From CAYGKP01 sp964350605 (GTDB taxonomy: Bacteria > Bacteroidota > Bacteroidia > Cytophagales > JAAEPT01): 14,446 nt of DNA. The notes under the pieces were generated by a model that did no database searches, was not told the origin of the DNA, and saw nothing but the letters and a program-made list of their open reading frames with translations. Numbering within the stretch: the first letter of the stretch is position 1; each line of letters starts with the position of its first letter. The stretch lies in the NCBI GenBank assembly GCA_964350605.1, contig CAYGKP010000044.1, positions 1-14,446 of the forward strand, read 5' to 3'. A program made the position numbers and the translations under genes. Positions 7,500 to 14,373 of the stretch are shown in pieces.

Positions 7500-7976
7500 T
7501 TACAACGCAACGGAGGCTTCTGCGCGATTCAACGCATTCGACCACCCCTCCTGCCCGGTTCGCGACCAGCCTTTCGCCCGATACAGCCCTTGTGCTGGGG
7601 TATTGTCATGGGCGGTTTCCAGGTCCATTCGTGCGCAGTCATTGGCACGCGCCCATTCCTCTGCTCCACCCAACAATTGCTTTCCGATGCCCTTGCCTCG
7701 ATGGGCCTGATCGACCACCAGGTCGTCCAAGTGCGCGGTATAGCTTCCAGCTGCAGTTGAAATGCGGCGAAACAAATTGGCCATGCCAACCACGCGATCT
7801 TCTTCCTGCGCGACGAGCAGCACCGCTTCGTGATCCGGCGCATCGAAAATCATCTGAAGCCCCCGGCGTTGGGCATCCTCGTCTGGTTCGTAGCCGTCAA
7901 CTGACGCGAACAGCTGGCCCAATAACTCTATCAGAGCGGGCACGTCGGATGGTTTTGCGATTCGAATGCGAACCAC
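7500..7976 (-). CDS. GNAT family N-acetyltransferase
   Basis: A 158-residue GNAT acetyltransferase that should transfer the acetyl group of acetyl-CoA to an amine; the substrate cannot be read from the sequence. The fold is recognisable: IRIAKPSDVPALIELL at the N terminus, then VVGMANL, the central strand LDDLVVDQAHRGKGIGKQLL with the acetyl-CoA loop HRGKGIG at residues 92-98, and the terminal NTPAQGLYRAKGW helix. I chose a GTG start at 7976 because the family begins at the VRIRIAKPSD segment, and everything upstream in this frame is the shadow of the small lipoprotein gene. It starts 7 bases after that gene and ends 8 bases before cmk. The product might modify a small metabolite or a protein N terminus; I have no further evidence. 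Confidence 0.85.
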   Translation of the reverse strand: MVRIRIAKPSDVPALIELLGQLFASVDGYEPDEDAQRRGLQMIFDAPDHEAVLLVAQEEDRVVGMANLFRRISTAAGSYTAHLDDLVVDQAHRGKGIGKQLLGGAEEWARANDCARMDLETAHDNTPAQGLYRAKGWSRTGQEGWSNALNRAEASVAL

Positions 7977-7983
7977 AGCGAAG

Positions 7984-8163
7984 CTAGGCGGAGAACTCAG
8001 CAGACTCCACAGGCGCCTTACAGTCCTTGAGTGGGCAAGGCATGCGGCCATTCTTGGGCTGTTGGCGGCCCTTGGTGCGGCCAGACGTGTTTTTCGAACA
8101 GGCAGTGAAGGCCAGTCCCGCGCAAAGGGCGAGCAGCAGAACCAAAGGAGTTGAACGTCGCAT
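7984..8163 (-). CDS. Small predicted lipoprotein with paired cysteines
   Basis: A 59-residue product. It starts at the ATG at 8163 with MRRSTP, then a hydrophobic run (LVLLLALCAGLAF) and a lipobox-like TAC with the likely lipidated Cys at residue 24. Position -3 is Phe, which is not ideal for a strict lipobox but is tolerated in Bacteroidota-like signals. The mature part is short and basic (RTKGRQQPKNGR), then has a Cys pair in MPCPLKDCKA and an acidic end. I do not recognise a family, and no enzymatic domain fits in 35 residues. The two cysteines could bind metal or form a disulfide; that is a guess. It heads a close-spaced group with the acetyltransferase, cmk and ispH. No good promoter match is seen in the 67 bases upstream. 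Confidence 0.65.
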   Translation of the reverse strand: MRRSTPLVLLLALCAGLAFTACSKNTSGRTKGRQQPKNGRMPCPLKDCKAPVESAEFSA

Positions 8164-8220
8164 GAGGTGAAAATACAGGTTTTGCGGCAAAGGCCGACCA
8201 GGTGGCCCCAATGCCTCCCT

Positions 8221-8261
8221 GAAAAACAACGCAGCCCGAACACACTTGGTGCCCGGGCTGC
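8221..8261 (-). terminator. Intrinsic terminator of metY
   Basis: A perfect 8-bp stem (GCAGCCCG at 8231-8238 with CGGGCTGC at 8254-8261) has a 15-base loop. On the minus strand it is followed by GTTGTTTTTC. It lies 22 bases after the metY stop and separates metY from the lipoprotein gene downstream. Confidence 0.85.
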
Positions 8262-8282
8262 GAGAGGAAGATTACCTAGAAA

Positions 8283-9578
8283 CTACGCGTTCAAGGCTTG
8301 TTCCAAGTCGGCTTTCAGGTCCTCGATGTGCTCGATGCCCACCGAGAGGCGCAGCTTGCCCGGTGCCACCCCTGCCGCTGCTTGGGCGGCTTCGTCCAGT
8401 TGTTGGTGGGTGGTCGCCGAGGGGTGAATGATGAGCGTTTTCGCATCACCCACGTTGGCCAGATGACTGATCAGCTTCACGTTGTCGACCACTTTTTCCG
8501 CAGCCTGGTGCCCGCCTTTCACTTGAATACTCAACACGCCGCCGTAGCCACGTTTGAGGTATTTCTTCGCCAAGGTATGGTAGGGGCTCGATGGCAAGCC
8601 GGGGTAATTCACGCTTTCCACTTTCGGATGTGCTTCCAACCATTCCGCCAGGGCCTGGGTGTTCTCGACCGTACGGTCCACGCGCAGCGAGAGGGTTTCC
8701 AACCCTTGAAGCAGTTGGAAGGCATTGAAGGGCGACAAGGCCGGACCAATGTCGCGAAGTCCTTCTACCCGGGCACGGATCGCGAAGGCAATGTTTCCAA
8801 ACGGCCCGTCGGTGCCAAAGACCTCCCAGAACTTCAGGCCATGATAGCCCTCCGATGGCTCGGTGAACGCGGGGAATTTGCCGTTGCCCCAGTTGAAGTT
8901 GCCGCCATCGACGATCAACCCGCCAATGCTGGTTCCGTGCCCTCCGATCCACTTGGTCGCCGAGTGCGTGACCACATTGGCCCCGTGCTCGAACGGACGA
9001 AACAAGTAGCCGCCTGCTCCGAAAGTATTGTCAACCACCAGGGGGATTTGGTAGCGTTCGGCCAGTTTCGCCAAGGCTTCAAAGTCGGGGATGTTGAAGC
9101 CTGGGTTACCGATCGTCTCGATGTACAGGGCCTTTGTCCGATCATCAATCAGCGATTCGAAGGAATCCACCTTATCGCCATCGGCGAAACGCACATCAAT
9201 GCCCAACCGCTTGAAGGCCACCTTGAATTGATTGTACGTCCCCCCATAGAGGAACGAACCCGAGATGATGTTGTCGCCAGCCTCAGCCAAGTTGGTGATG
9301 GCCAAAAACTGCGCCGATTGACCCGAAGCAGTCGCCACGGCCGCCACCCCGCCTTCCAAAGCCGCAATGCGCTTTTCCAGCACATCGGTCGTGGGGTTCA
9401 TGATGCGGGTATAAATGTTCCCAAACTCCTGGAGACCAAAGAGTTTCGCGCCATGCTCGCTGTTCTTGAAGTTGAACGAGGTGGTCTGGTAGATGGGAAC
9501 GGCCCGCGATTGGGTAGTGGGGTCGACCTCCTGTCCGGCGTGGACCTGGAGGGTATCGAAGTGGAATGGTTGGCTCAT
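8283..9578 (-). CDS. metY: O-acetylhomoserine sulfhydrylase
   Basis: A PLP-dependent enzyme of the Cys/Met metabolism family that most likely joins O-acetylhomoserine and sulfide to give homocysteine for methionine synthesis in the cytoplasm. The 431-residue length is typical of this subgroup and longer than cystathionine gamma-synthase. Visible features: FDTLQVHAGQEVDPTTQSRA at the start, YTRIMNPTTDVLEKRIAALEGG, VVDNTFGAGGYLFRP, and the PLP lysine in THSATKWIGGHG (Lys209). The C-terminal part has ALSPFNAFQLLQGLETLSLR and LIIHPSATTHQQL. The ATG at 9578 is clear. It stands alone between a regulatory region with paired palindromes and a terminator. Use of O-succinylhomoserine or O-acetylserine cannot be excluded from sequence alone. 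Confidence 0.93.
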   Translation of the reverse strand: MSQPFHFDTLQVHAGQEVDPTTQSRAVPIYQTTSFNFKNSEHGAKLFGLQEFGNIYTRIMNPTTDVLEKRIAALEGGVAAVATASGQSAQFLAITNLAEAGDNIISGSFLYGGTYNQFKVAFKRLGIDVRFADGDKVDSFESLIDDRTKALYIETIGNPGFNIPDFEALAKLAERYQIPLVVDNTFGAGGYLFRPFEHGANVVTHSATKWIGGHGTSIGGLIVDGGNFNWGNGKFPAFTEPSEGYHGLKFWEVFGTDGPFGNIAFAIRARVEGLRDIGPALSPFNAFQLLQGLETLSLRVDRTVENTQALAEWLEAHPKVESVNYPGLPSSPYHTLAKKYLKRGYGGVLSIQVKGGHQAAEKVVDNVKLISHLANVGDAKTLIIHPSATTHQQLDEAAQAAAGVAPGKLRLSVGIEHIEDLKADLEQALNA

Positions 9579-9601
9579 TACGGTGGTCTTTTGGTGATTC
9601 G

Positions 9602-9618
9602 TCAGAATATTATTCTGA
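9602..9618. promoter_or_regulatory. Palindromic operator-like site, proximal to metY
   Basis: TCAGAATA-T-TATTCTGA is a perfect palindrome with 8-base arms around one central base, 24 bases before the metY ATG. It is the reverse complement of the distal site at 9643-9659. A dimeric repressor site is the likely role. An Rrf2-family regulator of sulfur metabolism (CymR-like) is one possibility, by inference only. Confidence 0.7.
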
Positions 9619-9642
9619 ATCAGTGATAATATATCCGATCAC

Positions 9643-9659
9643 TCAGAATAATATTCTGA
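9643..9659. promoter_or_regulatory. Palindromic operator-like site, distal to metY
   Basis: TCAGAATA-A-TATTCTGA is the second perfect 17-bp palindrome, centred 41 bp from the first, about four helical turns. It would cover the transcription start predicted from the TAGGTTTG element at 9664-9671, which suggests repression by blocking RNA polymerase. Between the two sites lie AGTGAT (9622-9627) and ATCACT (9638-9643), extending the symmetry. Confidence 0.7.
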
Positions 9660-9663
9660 AGCA

Positions 9664-9697
9664 CAAACCTACGAAAACAGAATTGGGTTCACCCCAA
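9664..9697 (-). promoter_or_regulatory. Possible Bacteroidota-type promoter of metY
   Basis: The minus strand has a perfect TAnnTTTG element (TAGGTTTG, 9664-9671) with TTG at 9695-9697, a 23-base spacer at the long end of the accepted range. Transcription would start near 9657, on the distal palindrome. An alternative -10-like TATATT (9628-9633) lies midway between the two palindromes but has no good upstream element. Confidence 0.4.
9671..9697 (-). terminator. Weak terminator-like hairpin after the pyc group
   Basis: On the minus strand TTGGG and CCCAA (9693-9697 and 9683-9687) form a 5-bp stem followed by TTCTGTTTT. It is the only candidate end for the transcript of the three genes upstream, and it overlaps the possible metY promoter. 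The stem is short, so this is tentative. Confidence 0.3.
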
Positions 9698-9730
9698 CCG
9701 CGGGTTTTACCAACAAAAAACGGAAGGGGA

Positions 9731-10030
9731 TTAGGCCAGAGGGCGCACCTCCACCACAGCCTCCCGGTTCAGGGGGCCGTAGACGTGGGGGAACAATTCG
9801 CCGTGGGGCGCCAGCTCCTCCACCAAGGGGGCTTGCAGGCGCGAAGGGTCGATCATCAGCAAGACCAAGTCGCGCGCGTCCTTAAAGTGGTGCTTGACCA
9901 CGCCATCCACCTGCCCTGGCCAACAGCAATGCACAAAGCCTTCCCGTCCATAGGCCGAAGGTTCATAGGCTTGGCGGGCTTTCTGGGCCGCCCAATCCGC
10001 CGCCCGCGCAATGTGAATCAACGGGGTCAT
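9731..10030 (-). CDS. DUF952 family protein
   Basis: A 99-residue cytoplasmic protein matching DUF952, a small family of uncertain function whose fold has been related to ADP-ribosyltransferases. Typical features are the start LIHIARAADWAAQ, the GREGFVHCCWPGQV segment, DLVLLMIDPSRLQ and the FPHVYGPLNREAVVEV ending. Its ATG (10028-10030) overlaps the stop of the preceding gene as ATGA, so translation is probably coupled. It is the last gene of the pyc group. Family identity is good; the biochemical role is unknown, and nothing in the context ties it clearly to pyruvate carboxylase. Confidence 0.85.
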   Translation of the reverse strand: MTPLIHIARAADWAAQKARQAYEPSAYGREGFVHCCWPGQVDGVVKHHFKDARDLVLLMIDPSRLQAPLVEELAPHGELFPHVYGPLNREAVVEVRPLA

Positions 10031-10725
10031 GCGGCCAGGGCTTGTTTGGTGAGGGTGGAGTTAACCGAAGCGCAGAGCACATGGTAAGCCGCCTGCCGAT
10101 ACGCCACCCAGAGGGGATCACCCACTGCTACTAGGCGAGCCACCTGCGGGTCGTCGAACGCCCACTGGCGGTGGACGGCCAGCAATAAGTTGTAGGCCTG
10201 GGGGTCGAGCCAGTCGCACGGCGGCAGGGACTCGCCCAGCGATTCATTGGCCTCAATACGGGTGGCCACCGCTTGGTGCGCTTGCATCCAGGTGCTTTGG
10301 GCTTCATTCAGATCATCGGCCCAGGGAAGTTTGTCCCCGTCCTGCAAGCGGCGCTCATAATGCACGGCCCAAGAATCACTCAGGGGCTCCCAGACGGGTA
10401 CCCAGAAGTCGGCGTGATGTGCAAAGCGCGTTTCGATGCCCACTTGGCCACTGACGACGCGAAGGGCCATGCCCTGGCATTTCCCGGCCCGCAACATGCC
10501 GAGCCACCGGGGCAAATAATCGGTGAGGACCACCAGCCGACTGCTTTTGCCCATGCCCCAGAACTTGCGGTACGCAATCTTGAAATCCAGGATGTGCAGC
10601 GGCGCGAACACCGCATGGTCTGGATACCACGTCTCGGGCTTGTGTCCGCCAAGGATGAAGCGATTCCCACCGGCTACAATCAGCAACAGTTGAAGCAGAT
10701 CGGCGGTGAGTCCCTTGGCTTTCAT
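10027..10725 (-). CDS. Unrecognised 232-residue protein cotranscribed with pyc
   Basis: I do not recognise this protein. It has no signal peptide or clear membrane segment, although residues 5-20 are fairly hydrophobic (TADLLQLLLIVAGGNR). It is rich in Trp (about ten) and aromatic residues. Notable stretches are GGHKPETWYPDHAVFAPLH, DFKIAYRKFWGMGKSSRLVVL, DYLPRWLGML and DWLDPQAYNLLLAVHRQW. The DHAVF-LH-FK pattern and the compact length suggest a folded cytoplasmic protein, not a random frame. The ATG at 10725 sits one base after the pyc TAG, and its TGA overlaps the DUF952 start, so it lies in a tight operon. Its codon choice looks like that of its neighbours. I cannot give a function. Confidence 0.8.
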   Translation of the reverse strand: MKAKGLTADLLQLLLIVAGGNRFILGGHKPETWYPDHAVFAPLHILDFKIAYRKFWGMGKSSRLVVLTDYLPRWLGMLRAGKCQGMALRVVSGQVGIETRFAHHADFWVPVWEPLSDSWAVHYERRLQDGDKLPWADDLNEAQSTWMQAHQAVATRIEANESLGESLPPCDWLDPQAYNLLLAVHRQWAFDDPQVARLVAVGDPLWVAYRQAAYHVLCASVNSTLTKQALAA

Positions 10726-10726
10726 C

Positions 10727-13700
10727 CTAGGCTTCCAATTCGATGACCAGGTCGCCTGTGTCGACCATCGTGCCCGCAGACAAGACCACGGCGATGACTT
10801 TTCCTGATTTGGGTGCCGCGATGGTCGATTCCATTTTCATGGCCTCGATGGTGAACAACGGCTGATCCTCCTCGACCGTCTCGCCCGGCTTGACCATCAC
10901 CTGCGCGAGGCGACCTTGAAGCGGTGCGCCCACTTCCTTGTCGCCCGACGCCTTACGGTTAGCAATCTTGGTGACTTTGTAGCCCCGGTCCTGCACCTGA
11001 ATGCGACGGCCTTGGCCGTTGAGTTCGAAGGCAACAGTACTCATCCCGCTCTCGTCGGGATCGCCAACAAAGAGCAGTTTGACGTGAATCGTCTTGCCCG
11101 ACCCGAGGGTGACCAGCGTCTCCTCGCGCAGCTCCATGCCATAGAAGAAGTTGCGCGAAGGAATGTGCTCGACGTAGCCGTAGGTCTGGTGATGGTTGTA
11201 GAACTCATCAAACACCTTCGGGTACATCTTAAAGGACAGGAAGTCCAGAAAGTCGGCGTACTCGCCATACTTTAATTGGAACTCGGCAAATTCCTTGTCG
11301 AAGTCGACGGGCGCCAGTGCCTCGTTCGGGCGGCCCGAAATCGGCTTCTCGTCGCCCAGGACGATTTTCTGCAATGCCTTGGGGAAGCCACCGGTGGGCT
11401 GGCCCAAGTCGCCGCGGAACAAGCCCTTCACCGAATCGGGGAAGGTCAAGGTCTTCGCCTTGTCGGGGTTCATGATGTCCTCGGGGGTCAGGCCGTTGGC
11501 CGTCATGTAGATCGCCATGTCGCCGACGACCTTCGAGGAAGGCGTGACCTTCACGATGTCGCCAAACATCTGGTTGACCACCGCGTAGTTTTTCTTCACC
11601 GACTCGAACTGGTCGCCCAAGCCCAAGCCCTCGGCCTGCGGACGCAGGTTCGAATATTGCCCGCCGGGAATCTCGTTATCGTACACCTCGGCGGTTGGGC
11701 CTTTGAGGTCCGACTCGAAGGGGTAGTAGAACTCACGCAGTGCTTCCCAATACTGCGAATACTGGTCGAGCCTGTGGCGGTCGAGGTTCGGCTCGCGTTC
11801 GTGGCCTTCGAGGACCGCGACCATCGAGTTCAGCGAAGGCTGCGAGGTAAGGCCACTCATCGAAGCCAGCGCGCAATCGACCACGTCGACACCCGCTTCA
11901 ATGGCCTTTAAGTAGGTCGCCGACTGAACACCCGCCGTCTCGTGGGTATGCAGGTGAATGGGGATCTGGATCGAATCCTTCAGGGCTGCGACAAGCTCGG
12001 CGGCGGCGTAAGGCTTCAGCAGACCGGCCATATCCTTAATGGCCAGAATGTGCGCGCCCTGCTGTTCGAGTTCCTTGGCCATGTCCACGTAGTAGGGCAA
12101 GGTGTACTTGAGGCGTTTGGGATCCGAGATGTCGCCCGTGTAACTGATCGCTGCTTCGGCGAGCGAGTTTGTCCGCTCGCGAACCGTCTGGATCGAGAGC
12201 TTCATGTTGGGCACCCAGTTCAGCGAATCGAAGATGCGGAACACGTCGATGCCCTTCTCGGCAGCCGTCTCGATGAATTTTTCGATCAGGTTGTCAGGAT
12301 AGGCCGTGTAACCCACACCGTTCGAGGAACGGAAGAGCATCTGTAGTAAGACGTTGGGCATCGCTTCGCGCAATTGCTCCAACCGTTTCCAGGGACATTC
12401 TTTCAGGAAGCGGAGCGCCACATCGAAGGTGGCCCCGCCCCAGCACTCCATCGAGAAGATGCCCGGATTGTTCTTCGCATAGCCCTCGGCCACTGCCACG
12501 ATGTCACGCGTGCGAACACGGGTCGCGAGAAGCGACTGGTGTGCATCGCGGAAGGTGGTGTCGGTAAACTGAATGGCTTTCTCGTTGCGCAACCACTTGG
12601 CAAAGCCTTCTCGGCCTAACTCGGTCAATTTGTCTTTCGTGCCCTTCGGGTAATCGGACAAGGCATCGAAATCCGGAATCGCCGGCGTGCGGAACTTCTT
12701 GTTTTTCTCAGGGTCGACGGACTTAACGGTCGGGTTGCCGTTGACTGTGACATCGCCCAGGTACATGAGGGCTTTGGTGCCTCGGTCTCTCACCCGGCGA
12801 ATCTTAAACAACTCGGGGTGATCGGGAATGAAGCCCACCGTACAAGAGCCATCAATGAACTCCGGGTGGGCGATCACGTTCTGCAGGAAGCCAATGTTGG
12901 TCTTCACCCCACGCAAACGGAATTCACGCAATGTTCTGTGCATCCGCTCGGACGCGCCTTTAAGCGTGCGGCCCGACGCGCTGATCTTCACCAACATCGA
13001 ATCGAAGAACGGCGAAACCTTGCAACCTGGGTAACAGCTGCCCTCGTCCAACCGGATGCCGAAGCCCCCCGCGTTGCGGTAGGCAATGATCGTCCCGTAG
13101 TCGGGCTTGAAGTTGTTCTGGGGGTCTTCGGTCGTGACCCGGCATTGGATCGCAAAGCCGTTGACATTGATGTCCGCTTGGCTGGTGATGAAAATGCCTG
13201 GATCGGAGAGCTTGTGGCCCTTGGCAATCAGGATCTGAGATCGGACGATGTCGACACCCGTCACTTCCTCGGTAATGGTGTGTTCCACCTGAACCCGGGG
13301 GTTCACCTCGATGAAATAGATGCCGCCGTCTTTGGCCACCAGGAACTCCACGGTGCCCACGTTATTGTAATTGACCGCCTTTCCAATCGAAACTGCGTAG
13401 TCAAGAATCTGTTGGCGGGTTTTGTCATCCAGCGACGAAGGCGCGACTTCGACCACCTTCTGGAAACGGCGTTGGACCGAGCAATCCCGCTCGTAGAGGT
13501 GGACCAGGTTGCCGTAGTTGTCACCAATGAGTTGTACTTCAATGTGCTTGGGCTCCTCAATGTACTTCTCCAGAAAGACCGTCGAGTCGCTGAAGAACTT
13601 CTCGGCCTCGCCCCGGGCATCGCGGAACGCGGTATCGATTTCTTTCTCGGAACGCACCACGCGCATCCCCCGCCCGCCGCCGCCCGCAGCGGCTTTCATC

Positions 13701-14188
13701 ATGACCGGATAGCCGATGCGAGCCGCCTCCTTACGGGCAATCTCGACGGTGGTCAGGTCTTCTTGGCTGTCCTCGATCAAGGGGACCTTCGCCTCGCGGG
13801 CAATGATCTTGGCGTGGACCTTGTCGCCCAGCTTGTCCATCACCTCGGGCTCCGGCCCGATGAAGATGATGCCCTCCTCCTTGCAACGGCGCACGAAGTG
13901 GACGTTCTCGGACAGGAAGCCATACCCCGGATGGATTGCATCCACGCCATTTCGTTTGGCCAGGTGGATGATAGCCTCGATGTCGAGGTAGGGTTTCAGC
14001 GCGTCCTCGTCCTTGCCGATTTGATAGGCTTCGTCGGCTTTGTAGCGGTGCAGCGAGTAGCGGTCCTCGTAGGTGTAGATTGCAACGGTGCGAATCTTCA
14101 ACTCGGAAGCCGCGCGCAATACGCGGATGGCAATTTCGCCACGGTTGGCGACCAGGATTTTGTCGAGCTTTTTAAGCGCTTCGGCCAT
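10727..14188 (-). CDS. pyc: Pyruvate carboxylase
   Basis: A biotin enzyme that carboxylates pyruvate to oxaloacetate with ATP and bicarbonate, replenishing the TCA cycle and gluconeogenesis. From the ATG at 14188 it has 1153 residues, the usual length for the single-chain form. Domain order: biotin carboxylase (KILVANRGEIAIRVLRA at the start, ATP loop KAAAGGGGRGMRV, FIEVNPRVQVEHTITEEVTG), carboxyltransferase from about residue 535 (FTDTTFRDAHQSLLATRVRT, GGATFDVALRFL, IKDMAGLLKP with the carbamylated Lys, metal-binding HLHTHETAG), and the biotin carrier domain at the end (IEAMKMES, Lys1118 biotinylated). An in-frame GTG 45 bases upstream (14233) would add 15 residues unlike the family, so the ATG was preferred. 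Two small genes follow directly. Confidence 0.97.
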   Translation of the reverse strand: MAEALKKLDKILVANRGEIAIRVLRAASELKIRTVAIYTYEDRYSLHRYKADEAYQIGKDEDALKPYLDIEAIIHLAKRNGVDAIHPGYGFLSENVHFVRRCKEEGIIFIGPEPEVMDKLGDKVHAKIIAREAKVPLIEDSQEDLTTVEIARKEAARIGYPVMMKAAAGGGGRGMRVVRSEKEIDTAFRDARGEAEKFFSDSTVFLEKYIEEPKHIEVQLIGDNYGNLVHLYERDCSVQRRFQKVVEVAPSSLDDKTRQQILDYAVSIGKAVNYNNVGTVEFLVAKDGGIYFIEVNPRVQVEHTITEEVTGVDIVRSQILIAKGHKLSDPGIFITSQADINVNGFAIQCRVTTEDPQNNFKPDYGTIIAYRNAGGFGIRLDEGSCYPGCKVSPFFDSMLVKISASGRTLKGASERMHRTLREFRLRGVKTNIGFLQNVIAHPEFIDGSCTVGFIPDHPELFKIRRVRDRGTKALMYLGDVTVNGNPTVKSVDPEKNKKFRTPAIPDFDALSDYPKGTKDKLTELGREGFAKWLRNEKAIQFTDTTFRDAHQSLLATRVRTRDIVAVAEGYAKNNPGIFSMECWGGATFDVALRFLKECPWKRLEQLREAMPNVLLQMLFRSSNGVGYTAYPDNLIEKFIETAAEKGIDVFRIFDSLNWVPNMKLSIQTVRERTNSLAEAAISYTGDISDPKRLKYTLPYYVDMAKELEQQGAHILAIKDMAGLLKPYAAAELVAALKDSIQIPIHLHTHETAGVQSATYLKAIEAGVDVVDCALASMSGLTSQPSLNSMVAVLEGHEREPNLDRHRLDQYSQYWEALREFYYPFESDLKGPTAEVYDNEIPGGQYSNLRPQAEGLGLGDQFESVKKNYAVVNQMFGDIVKVTPSSKVVGDMAIYMTANGLTPEDIMNPDKAKTLTFPDSVKGLFRGDLGQPTGGFPKALQKIVLGDEKPISGRPNEALAPVDFDKEFAEFQLKYGEYADFLDFLSFKMYPKVFDEFYNHHQTYGYVEHIPSRNFFYGMELREETLVTLGSGKTIHVKLLFVGDPDESGMSTVAFELNGQGRRIQVQDRGYKVTKIANRKASGDKEVGAPLQGRLAQVMVKPGETVEEDQPLFTIEAMKMESTIAAPKSGKVIAVVLSAGTMVDTGDLVIELEA

Positions 14189-14244
14189 TTGGACAGGAAC
14201 GGAGAACGTCGGTTGGGCCCATGCTTCGCACACGAGCCGAGAGG

Positions 14245-14274
14245 CTAAATTAGCACTCTGCCAAGGCTCTCCAA
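14245..14274 (-). promoter_or_regulatory. Predicted Bacteroidota-type promoter of pyc
   Basis: The minus strand has TTG (14272-14274), a 19-base spacer and TAATTTAG (14245-14252), one base away from TAnnTTTG. Transcription would start near 14238, leaving a leader of about 50 bases. A start there excludes the upstream GTG only weakly, but supports the ATG at 14188. Confidence 0.45.
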
Positions 14275-14373
14275 GTAAATGAGTGAGTAATCATGGTAAC
14301 AAACCGGGACCAAGCAAAGAAAGTCGGTTACATTGCAAGGGTAAATTGGATTGATCGAAGACCTACAAGAGAT

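Noticed and set aside
7977..8243. N-terminal extension of the GNAT acetyltransferase up to 8243
   Set aside because: The extra 89 residues do not resemble any acetyltransferase start, overlap the better-supported small lipoprotein gene in another frame, and run through the metY terminator.
8298..9626. Plus-strand open frame of 442 codons opposite metY
   Set aside because: It is antisense to metY, which has its PLP lysine and full length. The mirror frame shows no protein-like features.
14189..14233. GTG start adding 15 residues to pyruvate carboxylase
   Set aside because: The family begins close to the KKLDKILVANRGEIAIR segment, and the ATG at 14188 gives the usual length and leaves a normal leader after the predicted promoter.
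12818..14248. Plus-strand open frame of 476 codons opposite pyc
   Set aside because: It mirrors the biotin carboxylase region, where codon bias keeps the opposite strand free of stops. No motif or family resemblance is seen.
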